From Gloeophyllum trabeum ATCC 11539 (taxonomy: Eukaryota > Basidiomycota > Agaricomycetes > Gloeophyllales > Gloeophyllaceae): DNA of 64,000 nt. Both the position numbers and the translations under genes were made by a program. The stretch is taken from positions 155,629 to 219,628 of the forward strand of contig NW_006920418.1 in assembly GCF_000344685.1 (NCBI RefSeq). Reading direction: 5' to 3'. Within the stretch, counting starts at the first letter, position 1. The number at the start of each line of letters is the position of its first letter. Below the pieces are notes generated by a model. That model searched no databases, had not been told where the DNA came from, and saw only the letters and a program-made list of their open reading frames with translations. Of this stretch, positions 33,525 through 46,095 are shown piece after piece.

Positions 33525-35170
33525 CGTTGTATTGTCACGATACTTTCCACAAAGTGTCCAGGCCGCCTGAGCAGATAAAGGGAAGGCTGGGAAATAAAAC
33601 AAAAGGCATAAATGGTATGTCGAGATGAAGGATGGCTGAGGCACGTGACCTCAACGCGGTTAATTAGGTTTAATCATCGCTACTGGTCGCACGCGACGCG
33701 CTTTGCCTTCTACCACCACGTCCTACGTTCTGATTTGCCTTCAAGGCGCTTATATAGTTGTATGCATACTACTGCTCAGCGGTAATCGAACGTAAGTTTG
33801 ACATTATTTGTGAATACGGTCTAACATGAGCTAAGATTGGCAACGTGCGGCGATTTTGAGCTTTAGTACAGAGTAGGATGGCCTACACTTCGTCGAATGA
33901 ATGGTCGGAGTCTGTCTTACTGCCGAGACGATAAATGCGGTATATGCCGTACTCCTGGAAACATTCATTGGTTTATGGAATTTTACTACCCCCATTGCCG
34001 CTACTGCAACATAGAAATCATCGTGGTCGAATGCAGGAAGGATAGACGTTCCATACTATCTTTCATAGATCTGATACGAAAGTGGTAAGTGACTACGGTA
34101 TTCGTCGGTCCCCCGATCATCTAGGACGCATATACTCAGCTGTTATATTGCGACTATTGCCACCTTTTTTGTTGCCGCTATGGCCGTCCTGCGGTCGGTA
34201 TAGATCAATATATCTAGGCATACTGCTCCTGGAACACTTCCCGGACTAAGTCCAACGTAAGTCCAACGCGGCTGAAACATATTTTTTTTCACGCGGAGGG
34301 AAAAGCTAATCGATGACACTGATGTCTCTGTAAGGGTCCTATATGCGTGTTATAACCCTGCTGGAAGGAAGTCATCTTTCCGATGATACCTTCGAGATTA
34401 CGCAGCTCACTCGTCAGATGGCGGATGCCCAGGAGGATTAAGTAATAAGGAAGTGATTCCGCCGCCTCTCCGTCTGAGGTGACCTAGTTGGATCCCTGCA
34501 TGCCAGACGCCAAGTCTGATCCAATTGTTTCCTTAACACTCGACGTGGAGCGAGCGAAAGGTGAGTATCGAGCAGCCTATCATCTACCATGGCCTTATCT
34601 GACCCAATCGTTGAATGTCTCAGACAATTATAGCGCATTGGCCCCCGCCTTACTATGCGAGTCAGCTGCAGAGCACGCTTTGGCCATGCTGGCCAATGCT
34701 ATACTCGCCGCATGGGCCCTCATCACCAAGCGTCCTGTGGCTCAGTAAGTATAAAAGAGGTACAAATCCAGCTGACATTCTCTGCTTTCCCAGCATACAC
34801 TGCTACACCTGATTCCTAGACTAACCTTCCGAGCCTCAACATTTTGTTGAAGGTCATGCATGCACAATATGGTAAGTAGCCGATGTTGGTCATACTCATC
34901 CTCCGGCTGATGACATTCATTTTATCTTGGTCTCCCGTTAGCGGAAAACGGCTCTCCTCGTCCCCTGTCGGACATTTTCGATTCCGAAGGGCGATCAAAC
35001 GCGCGAGTCACGTGACCCTAATTCCCCCGCGGCCGGCGGCCACGTCGTCGATGCGGGGACGCGGTCACGGTGCTGATCTTTACGGAAACCCATGTGTATG
35101 CCATTGAGCTGGCATCTGGCATCTTTCACTGTCTAATTACTCTGGTGGTCTAAGGCTTTGGTCACTCGCG
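33525..35170. other. Intergenic, 1.6 kb
   Basis: No supported gene. Frames at 33897-34088 (Cys-rich, KCGICRTPGN..YPHCRYCN) and 34488-34748 on the plus strand are small and unsupported by splice sites. The right end is the ERV41 promoter. Confidence 0.4.
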
Positions 35171-37085
35171 ATGGCGGCGGAAAACGAGTCGATCCTGGAC
35201 AAACTGGACTCCATGGCGCCGACCCCGCTGAAGACGTTCGATGCGTTCCCCAAGCTCCCGTCGACGTACAAGGAGCGCACGGAGTCAAGAGGGTTCCTGA
35301 CGCTCTTTGTGGCGTTGTTGGCGTTTGTGCTCGTGTTGAATGATATTGGGGAGTTTATATGGGGTTGGCCGGACTATGAGTTTAGTGTGGACCAGGACAA
35401 GGGCAGTTTCATGAATGTGAATGTGGATATGATCGTCAATATGCCCTGTGCATGTGAGTAGCCGCTTCTTCGTGGATGGTGCTTGAGACTTATGATCTAG
35501 ACCTGAGCGTGGACCTGAGGGACGCGCTGGGCGACCGACTGCATCTGAGCGAAGGATTCAAGCGGGACGGCGTACGTCGCCTGTTCTCATTCACTTAACT
35601 TCGCTCTGATACCGATTGAACAGACTCATTTTGATATCGGCCAAGCAACTATTCTAAGGTGTGTGCGGGTACTGGAAGGAAGTTTCAGAACCTGACCACA
35701 GTCCAGGACGCAGCAGGAGCAGCTTTCTGCGACGCAAGTGGTCGCTCAGTCACGCCGGTCTCGCGGTCTTTTTGCAACCCTGTTCCGCCGGAACAAGTCT
35801 GAGTTCCGGCCGACGTACAATTATCAGCGTGGCGGGGGTGCTTGCAGGATCTACGGTTCAATTCAAGTCAAGAAAGTGACAGGTTCGTGACCTGTGCCAT
35901 GGAATCGCTAGGAGACTCACACACAGTGCTAGCGAACCTCCATATTACGACGTTGGGACATGGGTACGCGAGTGCTCGTCATGTCGACCACAAATGTAGG
36001 TGAAGACTGCCTGACGATACTTCGGTCTCTGACACGCGCTGAAGATATGAACCTGTCGCACGTTATCACCGAGTTCTCCTTCGGCCCTTTTATTCCAGAT
36101 ATTAGCCAGCCCTTGGACTACTCGTTCGAGATTGCGCAAGAACGTACGGCCATGTCATCTGCCTCTGATATGTTCTCGATCTTAAATCCATTCGCAGCTT
36201 TCACTGCATACCAATACTTCTTACACGTCGTCCCGTCTACCTACGTTGCCCCACGTTCCAAGCCGCTCCGCACCCACCAGTATAGCGTCACGCACTATAC
36301 GCGGGTGATGGAACCTGACCGGGGCACTCCCGGCATCTTCTTCAAGTTTGACCTCGACCCGATGCAAATCACCATCTACCAGCGGACAACCTCATTCTTA
36401 CAACTCTTGATCAGGTACGCCCAGTCCTCGAGCCTCTTCCGCATCCTGCTGACTCGCACGCTGTAGATGTGTGGGTGTCATCGGAGGCATCTTTGTCTGC
36501 TCAGGGTACGCGATCCGACTCGGTACTCACGCAGTGGATGCTGTCACAGGCGCGGACAAGACGCCCGGCATCGTCGCTGCAGAGGCTACCGGCGCCCAAC
36601 GCGGGCTGCGCGCCAAATGGGGCGGAGGAGAGCTGCGCGCACGTAATACATCCCTCGGGAAAGTCGTGCGCCAAGGCAACAGCTGGGTCGTGGAAGGCGG
36701 ATCACCATACTCGAGCTACGCCGGCACGCCGATGTCAGGGGCCTTCGCGACGACGCCTGCCTCGCCCTACCCCGCCTCGCCCTACGCTCCGCCATCGTCG
36801 ACTTTGAATCCGCCGGGGTCGAGCTTTGGCCTTGGGTTCGGCCCGAACAGCGCGTTTGGGCCTGCACCGTCACCTCGGTTGGGAACTCCCGCGACTGGAG
36901 CATCGGGCTTCCCGAGCTCACCTTACCTGCCGCAGTCGCCTGCGCCTGGGAGCGTAGGGTTCGCACATTTCCCGCCAACGCCTAATCCCGAGGCGAGTGG
37001 GTTCCCGAGGAGTCCCCCGCCGCCCCCTTCTAGGGCCCATCTTAGTAGCGGGAGTGTTAGTGGGATTCCAAAGAAGGACGATTAA
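35171..37085 (+). CDS. ERV41: ERV41/ERGIC2-type ER-Golgi cargo receptor, 522 aa
   Basis: Eight exons: 35171-35453, 35501-35571, 35624-35658, 35707-35882, 35927-35995, 36045-36143, 36198-36414 and 36467-37085; 1569 nt. The N-terminal ERGIC_N block has FDAFPKLPSTYKERTESRG, a membrane helix and DMIVNMPCAYLSVDLRDALG. The lumenal COPII-coated ERV domain has CRIYGSIQVKKVTANLHITT, MNLSHVITEFSFGPFIPDI, AYQYFLHVVPSTYV and QYSVTHYTRV. A second helix is GVIGGIFVCSGYAIRL. Erv41 pairs with Erv46 and cycles between ER and Golgi, retrieving ER proteins. A Pro/Ser/Ala-rich cytosolic tail of about 150 residues is longer than in yeast. Confidence 0.94.
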
Positions 37086-38614
37086 ACACCGAGTATAAGA
37101 AGTGCATCTTGCCGCCTAACATTAGCTGACTATATTTAGCTGAGGTAGGGTTTCCGGGCATTAGACGGGTATGGGGCCTAGTCTAAGACCAGGACAGGAT
37201 CAATGGCGACGCCTATGCAATGTACTGTATCCCTTGCAGATGTTACTTATTCATTCCCCCAGATCGACGATGAGAGACTGTCGGCAAATATCTTGATGTC
37301 TAGTTGGGTGCAGACTTGAGCCACGTTCTCTCAGCCAGCATAGGGAAGAGATTTCATCTCGGCGCACGCTTGTTGTAACTTACGTATACCGTTATGACAT
37401 GCCACTTCGTGAGCTCTCTCTTGATGCTATGTTTGACCTTCATATGTGGCTATTGATTGTCTAGGCGCCTTTTGCCACCTCTGGTATGACGAACCATCTC
37501 GGAGGCCGCGAAGCTTTATCGTCGATTACGTGGAAATTCATCGCAACCATCTCAGAACGTGTTGCAACTTTACGAAAGGTTATGGCATCGTCAGTAGCTT
37601 TCTCGTTCGCACCATTCTAGCCATGGTTTTAAGGTAACAGAGAGTTCTATAAACTGATGGAGTCACCGGTCGGTTTCGCCGTCGTCGATGCCACGACTGT
37701 CATATTCTCGTTCGATGAGACCTTCACTTCTTTCTCATCTTTCAAATTCGCGTTTCACATGTATATGGCATGTTCTACGTCGGAGACGCGATATTCTTTC
37801 TCCCGAGGCACGTTACACCCTTCGTGTAGCATCGTGACAGTACGTGCAAGTCATTCTTCACTGGAGATACGGTGGTCTTAATTGCAGCGTTCCGGCTTGA
37901 AGGTCACATCTCGCTGAGTACCCCGAGTAAGTTGAAACTTTTTTCTGTTCCCTGGGATGTAGCTAGCATGCCCGTCCAACCTGTGCGTCTCACTATTTCT
38001 GCCGCTCTTCCTCTGACGGCTCCGCAGATCCGTTCACGCCAATATCATTAGTAATACCCTTTTGTCAAACTCCCTCGGTTTAGCTCAGGCGCGCGAGTCC
38101 CATATGTTCATGGTCTATTCTGGATTGCAGTCCTCGGAGCGGTCATCTACCATGATGAAGATGGGGCCCCGTCCGTGGGTCCAAAAGCAAAGGGTAAACA
38201 TGCAACTGATCCTCTGAGAGCTTTCTTGAAGTTCTATTGTCATTTTCGAGAGCATTCACAACTGTCTCGGTTCGTCTGTTGGTCTCTCAAGTTTGGGCCA
38301 ACTGTATTGCTGATCTATCGGGGCCGCCGTCGGGATGGTGATAAACAGGTTCTTCGTGTCCCATTTACGTCTACCCCTGACGCTATCTGCGGAACACATG
38401 CATTCTTCTTCTTTTATGTTGACCATGAGGTCGAGAGAGAACGAAGCGAAAGCTATACCTCTTCGTCCGTCCATGCGGATGGGCTGAAATGTCAGAACTT
38501 ACGGCTCCATTTCATCTGTCGCGGTGCGGCACCGCGTTTTCTCAAGCCTCAGCCACACCATCGCTATAAGATTGGTGATTAGTGGTAGGACAGGATGGTT
38601 GGCCCGAAGTTGAT
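37086..38614. other. Intergenic, 1.5 kb
   Basis: No supported gene. Small plus frames at 37446-37637, 37657-37881 and 38175-38582 have no recognised domain. They may be pieces of one decayed gene, but no consistent join was found. Confidence 0.4.
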
Positions 38615-40828
38615 ATGCGGTCTTACCTGGAGCTCGCACTGCTTTCTACCGTGGCCGTCTGCGCGAGTGTGCTGACGGCGGCGGGCTCCTCAACGGCAGA
38701 CTCCAATGTAGTCCTTGATGGAGGAATACACGTGAGGGCGGACGTTTCGTCAGTTTGTTCCCAGATCGGCGACGCTCTCTCTTCTGCATCAGCCTTGTAT
38801 TACCCTGGTACAAGCATTTTGTTTACACACTCTTCGTGATGTTAACCCTGAACGCTCGCTTGTTGCATCAACAGGCTCGATCAACTATTTGGAAGACAAC
38901 TATCACTGGCTTTTATCCAGCTCACAATCCTCAACTTGCACCGTGGAGCCCGGGACCGCCTCGGATGTTGGTGAAGTTGTAAGTTCTAACCACTCTAGAA
39001 GTACTTCATTCCCCCTGATTGTCCGTATTCTCTTCTATCAATCTCAGCTGCAAATCCTCGGCGCAACAAATACCTCGTTTGCTGTACGTCCGAATCATGC
39101 TCAGAAACCATCGACTATCGAAGCTGACATGTCCCTCAGATTAAGGGCGGCGGACATGCGTCCAATCCAGGCTTCTCCTCCACCACAGGTGTGCACATTG
39201 ACATGAGCCGTTTTAGCAGCGTGACCTATAACGCTGGCGCATCCACCGCGGACGTCGGCGCGGGTCTCGTGTGGGACGACGTCTACCAAGAGCTGCAGCC
39301 GCACGGCGTCGTTGTCGTTGGCGGGCGTGTCTCGGGCATCGGAGTCGCGGGGTTCACCTTGGGCGGAGGTGAGCTTTCCGTACGAGTAACACTGTACACG
39401 TTCGGGCTCCTAACGGGAATCAGGCTATTCGTGGTTGACGAGTCAGTACGGCCTCACGGTCGATAATGTGGTCGGGTTTGAGTTGGTCCTGCCCAATGGA
39501 ACAGTTATGGGCGTGACGGAGGGGTCGAATCCGGATTTGATGTTCGCGCTGAAGGTGAGTGGGATGGGAGTTCCTGTAGTGTCCCATAGTGCGTGTATAC
39601 TCATCACCTAGCACGGAAAGGGTGGATACAACAATTTCGTGAGTTCGCAACAGGTTTGCAGAATTAACTCGTGGGTATTTAATGCGTCATTATGTAGGGC
39701 ATCGTCACCCAGATTACGTTGAAGACATACCCCATAGGGCAAATCTGGGTCAGTTGAACTCGTTCTACGCTGTTGAGCTAACCCTTACTCGAGTGCCTCG
39801 ACACCTCATGTATCCTACAGGGCGGCTTGATAACCTACACGGAAAACACTTTTCCCCAGCTGGCGCAGGCCGTCGCCAACTTTTCGGAGAACAACACGGA
39901 CCCGAAGGCGCAGATTCTCACCACGTATAACTCCGCCATCGGCTTCGTGTGTCTGATCGTACTTGCCATGCCCGACTAGCAGCTGATCTTGATCCTGTGC
40001 AGGCGGGAGTCACGCAGGTCCTGTTCTACGATGCGCCAACGCCACCGGATGGATTATTCGACCAGTTCATGGCAATCCCGTATTTCACAAAGGACGTCGG
40101 GACGATGAGCTTCCTCGACTTGGTTAAGCTGACGCCGTCGAACGCCACGGCGAATACCAGGTAAGTTCGCGGAGCATAGTAAGAGAGGTATCCGATAACG
40201 TTTGCCGTGACCTCAAGGGGTGTCTTCAACACCGTCTCAATCCTGGACTATTCCGTCGACATGCTCAATGTCATCGCGAACGAAACTACGGTGAGCTTGC
40301 CTGTCCCCCGTTTTCTTGTTAACCTTCGCTCACCCTGCTTGTCCGGGGTAAAGTACTGGGGCTCTGAGCTGACCTGGGCATCGGGCTTCCTCGTCTCGTT
40401 TGACGTCGAGCCCTTCCTTCCCTCGCTCTTCTCGCACGGGACCACGAGCGCATCTGCCTACCCGCCCTCGCGCGCGCAGCCGCTCCTCCCGCTGAACCTG
40501 TGCTGGACGTGGCTGGACGAGGCGGACGATGAGCGCTTCTGGGAGGCAATTACCCAGAGCGCGGATAACGTGAAGGCGAAGGTGCGTCATGAACTGATAT
40601 CTCGAGCGATGGGTGAATATCTAGCCCCTGAATGTGAATGCCGGTTTGCAGGCCGTATCATTTGGGCAGAACGTCGGCAATGCGCCGTTGTATGGCAACT
40701 ACGCGATCTTCAGCACGCCGCTGGAGTATATATTCGGGGACCAGCTTGCTCGGCTGCAGAGTATCAAGCAGCGGTATGACCCCGGGAACGTGATGGGTTT
40801 GACGGGTGGCTGGAAGGTCCAGGTTTGA
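38615..40828 (+). CDS. Secreted FAD-linked oxidase (BBE-like, FAD_binding_4), 510 aa
   Basis: Twelve exons: 38615-38807, 38875-38978, 39048-39083, 39140-39368, 39424-39554, 39612-39638, 39698-39748, 39821-39946, 40003-40160, 40218-40290, 40354-40581 and 40652-40828; 1533 nt. A hydrophobic leader (LELALLSTVAVCASVLTAAG) precedes the FAD domain. FAD-binding landmarks are FAIKGGGHASNPGFSSTTG, ADVGAGLVWDDVYQEL, GRVSGIGVAGFTLGGGYSWL, then YGLTVDNVVGFELVLPNG. The C-terminal berberine-bridge segment YDPGNVMGLTGGW is present. The FAD-attaching His is the one in GGGHA; no clear second Cys attachment was located. Such enzymes oxidise sugars, alcohols or alkaloid-like substrates extracellularly; the substrate is unknown. 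Confidence 0.94.
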
Positions 40829-41281
40829 GTAGGTCTCGATGGAAAGTTATAGTACCATTATAGCTTGCCTTACATAGGTGCTTGTGGGTCAGTTAATCTT
40901 TGAACCTCCTTACCCCTGACTTGTGCCTCCGAACTCAAGTGCGACGTATACCTGTCTAATCATGAGTTCGTCCGACACGACATTCGACCCGGACGGCCGT
41001 AACTCTACCGCGAATACAGTTGTAGCGGAAGTGAACCGTTAATATTAAAGGAGTCTTCTATTCTTAGCGTCAACTTCCGATCAAGGCGCGCCACCGATGG
41101 ATTGATTGGACGTCTTCGCTGCCTCAAGTCAATTCACCAAACTAAACTCAAACCACCTTGTGGCGTCATGCGACGCGTCTATCCTCGCTCCACAAGGCAC
41201 TTCGCGGTATGAGGCCGTCGATATAAAGCCAGATCATGAGGAATGGGAGGATTATATCTTTGAACCACTGACGAATACATT
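40829..41281. other. Intergenic, 453 bp
   Basis: 3' flank of the FAD oxidase and promoter of the small TUDOR-like gene. An ACGCGT site lies near 41173. Nothing else is seen. Confidence 0.5.
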
Positions 41282-41705
41282 ATGACGAGAGTATGTGCGC
41301 CAGCTCGCTTGATTCCTGGGGAACATCACTGACTACACTTTAACGTGTAGAACGAAGTGAAAGACAAGAATGGTGAGCCGATCCACGAAGGCGATAAAGT
41401 TGGCACGAAATTCAGAGGAGGGCGGAGAGAGGGTTTGGTACATCCATGAATCTTACCATTGTTCCTTTATTTGCGGCACTCACCACGCGTCCCACGTAGG
41501 TCGAGAAGATCGTGACTTCCGACTCCCAAGATACCTCCGACCTCCCAATAGACGTCCAGAATGCACCAAAGGTGCGCCCTGCGGTCCTTGTATTTTGTTC
41601 TTGGACACCTTTTTTAACTTATTCATGCGACAGGTCGTCTTTAAGGACCAGCATGGCCATACCGTGTCGCACAACCCTGGCACGCTCACACACGCCAGCG
41701 AGTAA
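41282..41705 (+). CDS. Small hypervirulence-associated TUDOR-domain-like protein, 79 aa
   Basis: Four exons: 41282-41290, 41351-41437, 41500-41571 and 41634-41705; 240 nt. Exon 1 encodes only MTR. The protein reads VKDKNGEPIHEGDKVGTKFR, then EGLVEKIV, and ends VVFKDQHGHTVSHNPGTLTH. This matches small fungal and bacterial proteins with the Hva1-type TUDOR-like fold (DUF2945). The biochemical role is unknown; the family name comes from one fungal phenotype and should not be read as a function. The alternative donor at 41432 breaks the frame, so the GTACAT donor after GLY-LEU was used. Confidence 0.85.
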
Positions 41706-42048
41706 ATGATCCGACCCATTGATCAATGAATGTCTGTAACATACTTCGAGTGCCATCTTCGTCTTGATTATATGCTTTGTATAATACGCATCTCTCGTGG
41801 ATGGAATCTCATTCAAATCTAAAGGCTCAGGCAGTAGCTGTGGAGACTACCCGATTCGAACCTGTAAGATATCCAACGTATACATATGTCCTCGAAAAAT
41901 CTTTATATCATATAATGATCCGTACGTTAGAGTATAAAGACCCATGAGATAAACCTACACTACAAAGGAATGTACTGGATGTAATGTAAATAATATACAA
42001 CATCTATAATTTTCATCCTCTCCTACAGAATCCCACCTACTAGTATGC
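41706..42048. other. Convergent intergenic spacer, 343 bp
   Basis: AT-rich 3' flanks of the TUDOR-like gene and membrane paralogue B. A tRNA-like GATTCGAACC at about 41853 was rejected. No other feature is seen. Confidence 0.5.
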
Positions 42049-43782
42049 TTACTTCCACTTGACCGAGTATTCGCCCTTCCCGCGGAGCTCGGGGATAGCG
42101 TCGTCGGAGTCCCCTGCCGTGACTGCACCATCGTTAGTCAGCTTGGGCGCACACACGTACTACACAAAACACCGAGACGCACTCAGATCATTGCCCGTCC
42201 CTTTGGGCAGCGCACCCGGCTTCTTATCGGACAGCTCGAATTCGTCGCGGTGGACCTACCAGTCCGTAGTCGGCCTTGCTCGCAAGTAGAAAATCAGATG
42301 GACGTGATGAGACTCACGGTGGCAACAGTAGTGACGTGGATCCCCGTCACACTCGAGCGCTGCTGGTGGTCCCAGTGCATATCCGACAGCGCGCCGGGCG
42401 CCGAGCGGCTCGAGTCTCCCGCGCCGTTCTTGCGCGCATTCAGAGTCGACAACAGGGAGTTGGTATACAGCTTCGGCAGGGGGAGGTTGAAGATGAGGTG
42501 CACGGGTTGAGGCTGCGCGGATGGTCATGTAATTCTAGAGGTGGGGAGATGGAGAGGAGAATTTGACTTACCACCGAGAGGTACAAGACGAGATCGAGGA
42601 CGGCCCACACGGCTGTAAGCATACCGGTCTGTACAGTGACTTCATGCGGCATGTGAGACACCGCTTTCAATTATGATCAAAGATGCGACTTACGTTTGAT
42701 GATTTTAGTGACAATGTGATCAGTGACGGCAAAGCCAGTACGGTTGCGTTGCTGAAGGCAGACAAAACGAGCGGTAAGAAGCAGCACTGAGAAAACGCAC
42801 TGAGAAAACATCACAAAATCGCGACGTACCAGGTGGAACGTCATGGTAAGCGTCAACAGACAGTCCACCGTCGCCGCGAGTACGAGCCACACGACGATGG
42901 GCACTCTGACTTGCCACCTGCCCCATTCCGCGAACGGCTTGATGATGCTTCCCGCCACTCCAGTTCCCGCGGCGCCAACTATGACAACACCCAACACCAA
43001 GTTCAGCAGGAGGGACCAGAGAGGTGGTGCTAATGCTACATACCGAACTGGACGAAGATAAGGCAGCAGATGAGGATGAAGAACCACCGCAGGTGGGTTA
43101 ACCGGTAGACCCGCCAGGCGAAGAACCCTTGCACTGTGGCAGCGATGACGCCCTAAGCCGTGGACTTGAGATTCCAACTTTGGGGAGATGCGCGGACGGC
43201 ACGTACGATCAGAACTGGCCCGGTGCCGGCGCGCCAATTTCCATTCGACGCAGCGACATAGTCACCTGCACGGAAGGATAGTCAGCACAATAGGGCCCTT
43301 ACCATAACGGGGACGTACCGAAGCTGGTGATGGTGTACTCGTACGCGACGACGCACTCGAAAGCGGAGTTCAGCGTGTCCGCTATGAGGAGGAACCACAC
43401 CTATGAACCCGCATTCAATGGAAGTATTTCAGGAAAATCGGCTGAATACTCACCAAGAAACGAATACGGGGTGAATCGCTTTGATATCACAATTCAGAGT
43501 TGCATAGAACTGCCTTTTCCGGACGACACAGACGACGTACTTCTTGAATGTTATGAAATATAGATAACACTGCGTTATCACGCAACCGAAGAGAAAGACA
43601 TTGAATAGGACCCCTGCGAAGCTGTATGAGATCTCAACGGTCGGCCTCGAGAAAGAACGCTAATAACCTATCAAAGTGGGTCCCAACCTGTATATTGCGC
43701 GTCAGTCGGATCCTGAATGAGGCGGCGGCGGCATCAGCGAGCCTGAGATCAGATCAACTTACACCAGGTCCATCACCGCCAT
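42049..43782 (-). CDS. Multi-pass membrane protein, DUF6534-type, paralogue B, 334 aa
   Basis: Thirteen exons: 43763-43782, 43668-43687, 43541-43613, 43454-43478, 43319-43400, 43207-43265, 43044-43152, 42830-42978, 42694-42751, 42572-42639, 42318-42512, 42183-42255 and 42049-42122; 1005 nt. Protein blocks mirror paralogue A: MAVMDLVLGPTLIGVLFNVF, DTLNSAFECVVAYEYTI, GDYVAASNGNWRAGTGPVLI, TVQGFFAWRVYRLTHLRWFF, VVWLVLAATVDCLLTLTMTF, TVQTGMLTAVWAVLDLVLYL and the tail GKGEYSVKWK. Same orientation as A, 12 kb away, with unrelated genes between. Plasma-membrane or endomembrane protein of unknown role. Confidence 0.92.
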
Positions 43783-45412
43783 GTTGAGCGACTAAAAGCA
43801 GTTTAGCGGGGGGCACTGGAGGGTTGTGAATACAGTAATAATACAAATGGGGAGGACGCCACCACGAGCGTCAACCTGCGCTTTATTGCTTTTGAATCGC
43901 GGACCAGAGAGGCTGCTCCCAAAGCGGCGGAAGCCGCGAAACCTGCAGTCCATGGGCCGCCGCCGGCACATAGTTCGAATCGGAACGCAAAGTCCAGCTG
44001 TCGATCGGGGCGTCGGATTGGCTCAAAAAGACGCATTGTGGCAACTGATCCGGAGGGGAAGGCGCCCGAGCCCGATCCCGCTGCAGCGTATAATTTCACC
44101 GAGATGTCCGACGCACAGCCACACCTTGTGCCTGACCGATGCCTCGATATTTAGTATATATTAGACTCCTGGTCGGCAGAATATACGGCGGGAACGCCAG
44201 GCACGACGTCCAAAGGCCGGGCCCGTCGTGGTTGCGTCAAACTGTATCTGAAGGCAATAACTGTTGTCTTGCGATTGTCGCTAACCCCGCTCAAGTCGCA
44301 GTCATCAGTCTTCACCAGTCCAGGATTTATAGATGTTCCTCACCAACTCGATATATCGGTGATCAGAGCCAGCGTTAGGGACCACGGACCGGTACCGGGA
44401 CCACTAACTGTGAGTACAGACGAATCCGGGCTGGAATCGCCATTATTGGCGCAAGCTGTCAGACTCCTATGCGATCAGCACGTTCGCCATCGGCGTACTT
44501 CGTCAAGGTGGCCGGTATCGGGCTCACACCGTTCATGTGTGTACGACATTTTGCGTGATAGTTTGGACGTCACGTCAGTCGGGAATCGTGAATAGAGAAT
44601 TCCATACCTGGAATTTCCGATGGCCAAGGTGGGCTTCTAGATTGATCTACCCAGCATGTCATAACACAGGAGGAACTTGGGGAGACGTCTCTAGCAAGTG
44701 AATTGGATCCTGCCGCCACTGCCTCCGTTACTAGCTATAGCATGCCAGATACCAATTTTCGTACAAGCGCGGTTGTCGCAGAAGCCACGGTAATGTAAGC
44801 TTTGCTTCAACAACGTGGAAGCAGTGTATTCTTCGCCTTGAAGCAAGAGGCTGCCCGCTCCACCCCGATGTAGAGGATGCCCGAAGCTCGCAATTTGCTG
44901 AGGTCAAGATCTGACCATAGGGACGGCATACGTTTGACAAATGATAGCTGATAATAATGCCATACCTGGACTTTCCGACCGTACTCCCCAACACATATAA
45001 TGGAGCTAAGAGGTTAGTTTATCCAGCGACTGTCAGGGTGAATGCAACAGGTCTGTAGGGTGGAACTTCGTCAAGAAAAGCACTGGAATGTGTCAGACGT
45101 GATAGGACAGGCAACGATGAGATGTACGAAGTCGACCGTGGTCACACAGGAGGTGGTGATCGCCATGCCCTGCGGCCAAGGATCCAAGGAAACTGAGATT
45201 TTACAGTGCCTGACAGTGAGAAGGCGCGTCGGTCTACTCCCTCCTCTCTGACAAGGCATACTCGACCCGTCATCCACTCCTGAGGTCGAGATATGAGGGT
45301 ATGAGGAGCCGCACACGACCCGACGCGAACGCAGGAATTCGAAGCGACGGCACGACGAAGAATTAACAGAGCCTTCCGTACATGTTGATGATGCACTCTA
45401 ATGGATAGATAC
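43783..45412. other. Gene-poor region, 1.6 kb
   Basis: No supported gene. A diverged direct repeat, CCATACCTGGAATTTCCGA near 44604 and CCATACCTGGACTTTCCGA near 44970, suggests element debris. The left 200 bp serve as the upstream region of paralogue B. Confidence 0.45.
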
Positions 45413-46095
45413 CTAATGTAAGTCGTACCCGACAAGACTCCTGCGGCCTAGGATCTCGCCAATCTAAACGTAGTCAACACATGACGACGACCTCACACAA
45501 ATACGACTATTACTCACCTTGAAGATCCCGTACGCCTCGAGTCCGTAAACACCTATCCTCTTCCACTCCCCGTTCCTTAACACCTCTCTCCAGTATGCCG
45601 GATTACTGGCACGAGCCCAGAGAGTAGAATACGCGTTGGTGATGGCGGATAATGAGGTGGGGGGCTGCAGACGCTCCGCGACGTAGACCTGCTTCAGGAT
45701 CTCCCGGGCGACGGCAAGGTTGTACAACAGAGGTTGCTTGTAGCCTAAATAGATGTCATTACTTTTGAGTACTCGTACACTTCAAGCGGGCTGAAACGCG
45801 ACGAGAAAAATGCAAGCAATATCCATCCCCGCGTGCAAAACCCAGTTGAACACTCACTTCCGAGCAAAGTGCTAGCCTTCTCGCCCGCAGGTCCCAGCAT
45901 CTTTTTCGCCGTCTCGACGCCCTGCTGCCCATACTTCTGTGCGGCCTCAAACCCCTGCCCGCCGAGCTTCTGCGCGGTCGCGAGATACTCCTGCGCCTTC
46001 TTCTGCGCATTTTCCGTCGACGGTGACGAGGCCATCCCGCGCGACTGGCGAGGGATGCGGCGCGCGGCTGCGCGCAACGATGTCGGGCGCATCAT
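45413..46095 (-). CDS. ATP20: Mitochondrial ATP synthase subunit g, 171 aa
   Basis: Three exons: 45858-46095, 45518-45744 and 45413-45463; 516 nt. The start MMRPTSLRAAARRIPRQSRG is a typical arginine-rich mitochondrial presequence. A short helical repeat follows (AQKLGGQGFEAAQKYGQQGV). The conserved subunit g domain reads LLYNLAVAREILKQVYVAER, YWREVLRNGEWKRIGVYGLE and AYGIFK, and ends GEILGRRSLVGYDLH. Subunit g is an inner-membrane subunit needed for dimerising ATP synthase and shaping cristae. The open frame continues upstream of this ATG to 46314, but that part is not presequence-like. Confidence 0.92.

Noticed and set aside
41840..41865. GATTCGAACC resembling a tRNA T-loop on the minus strand
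   Set aside because: The flanking five bases do not pair as a T-stem and no acceptor or anticodon stem can be folded.
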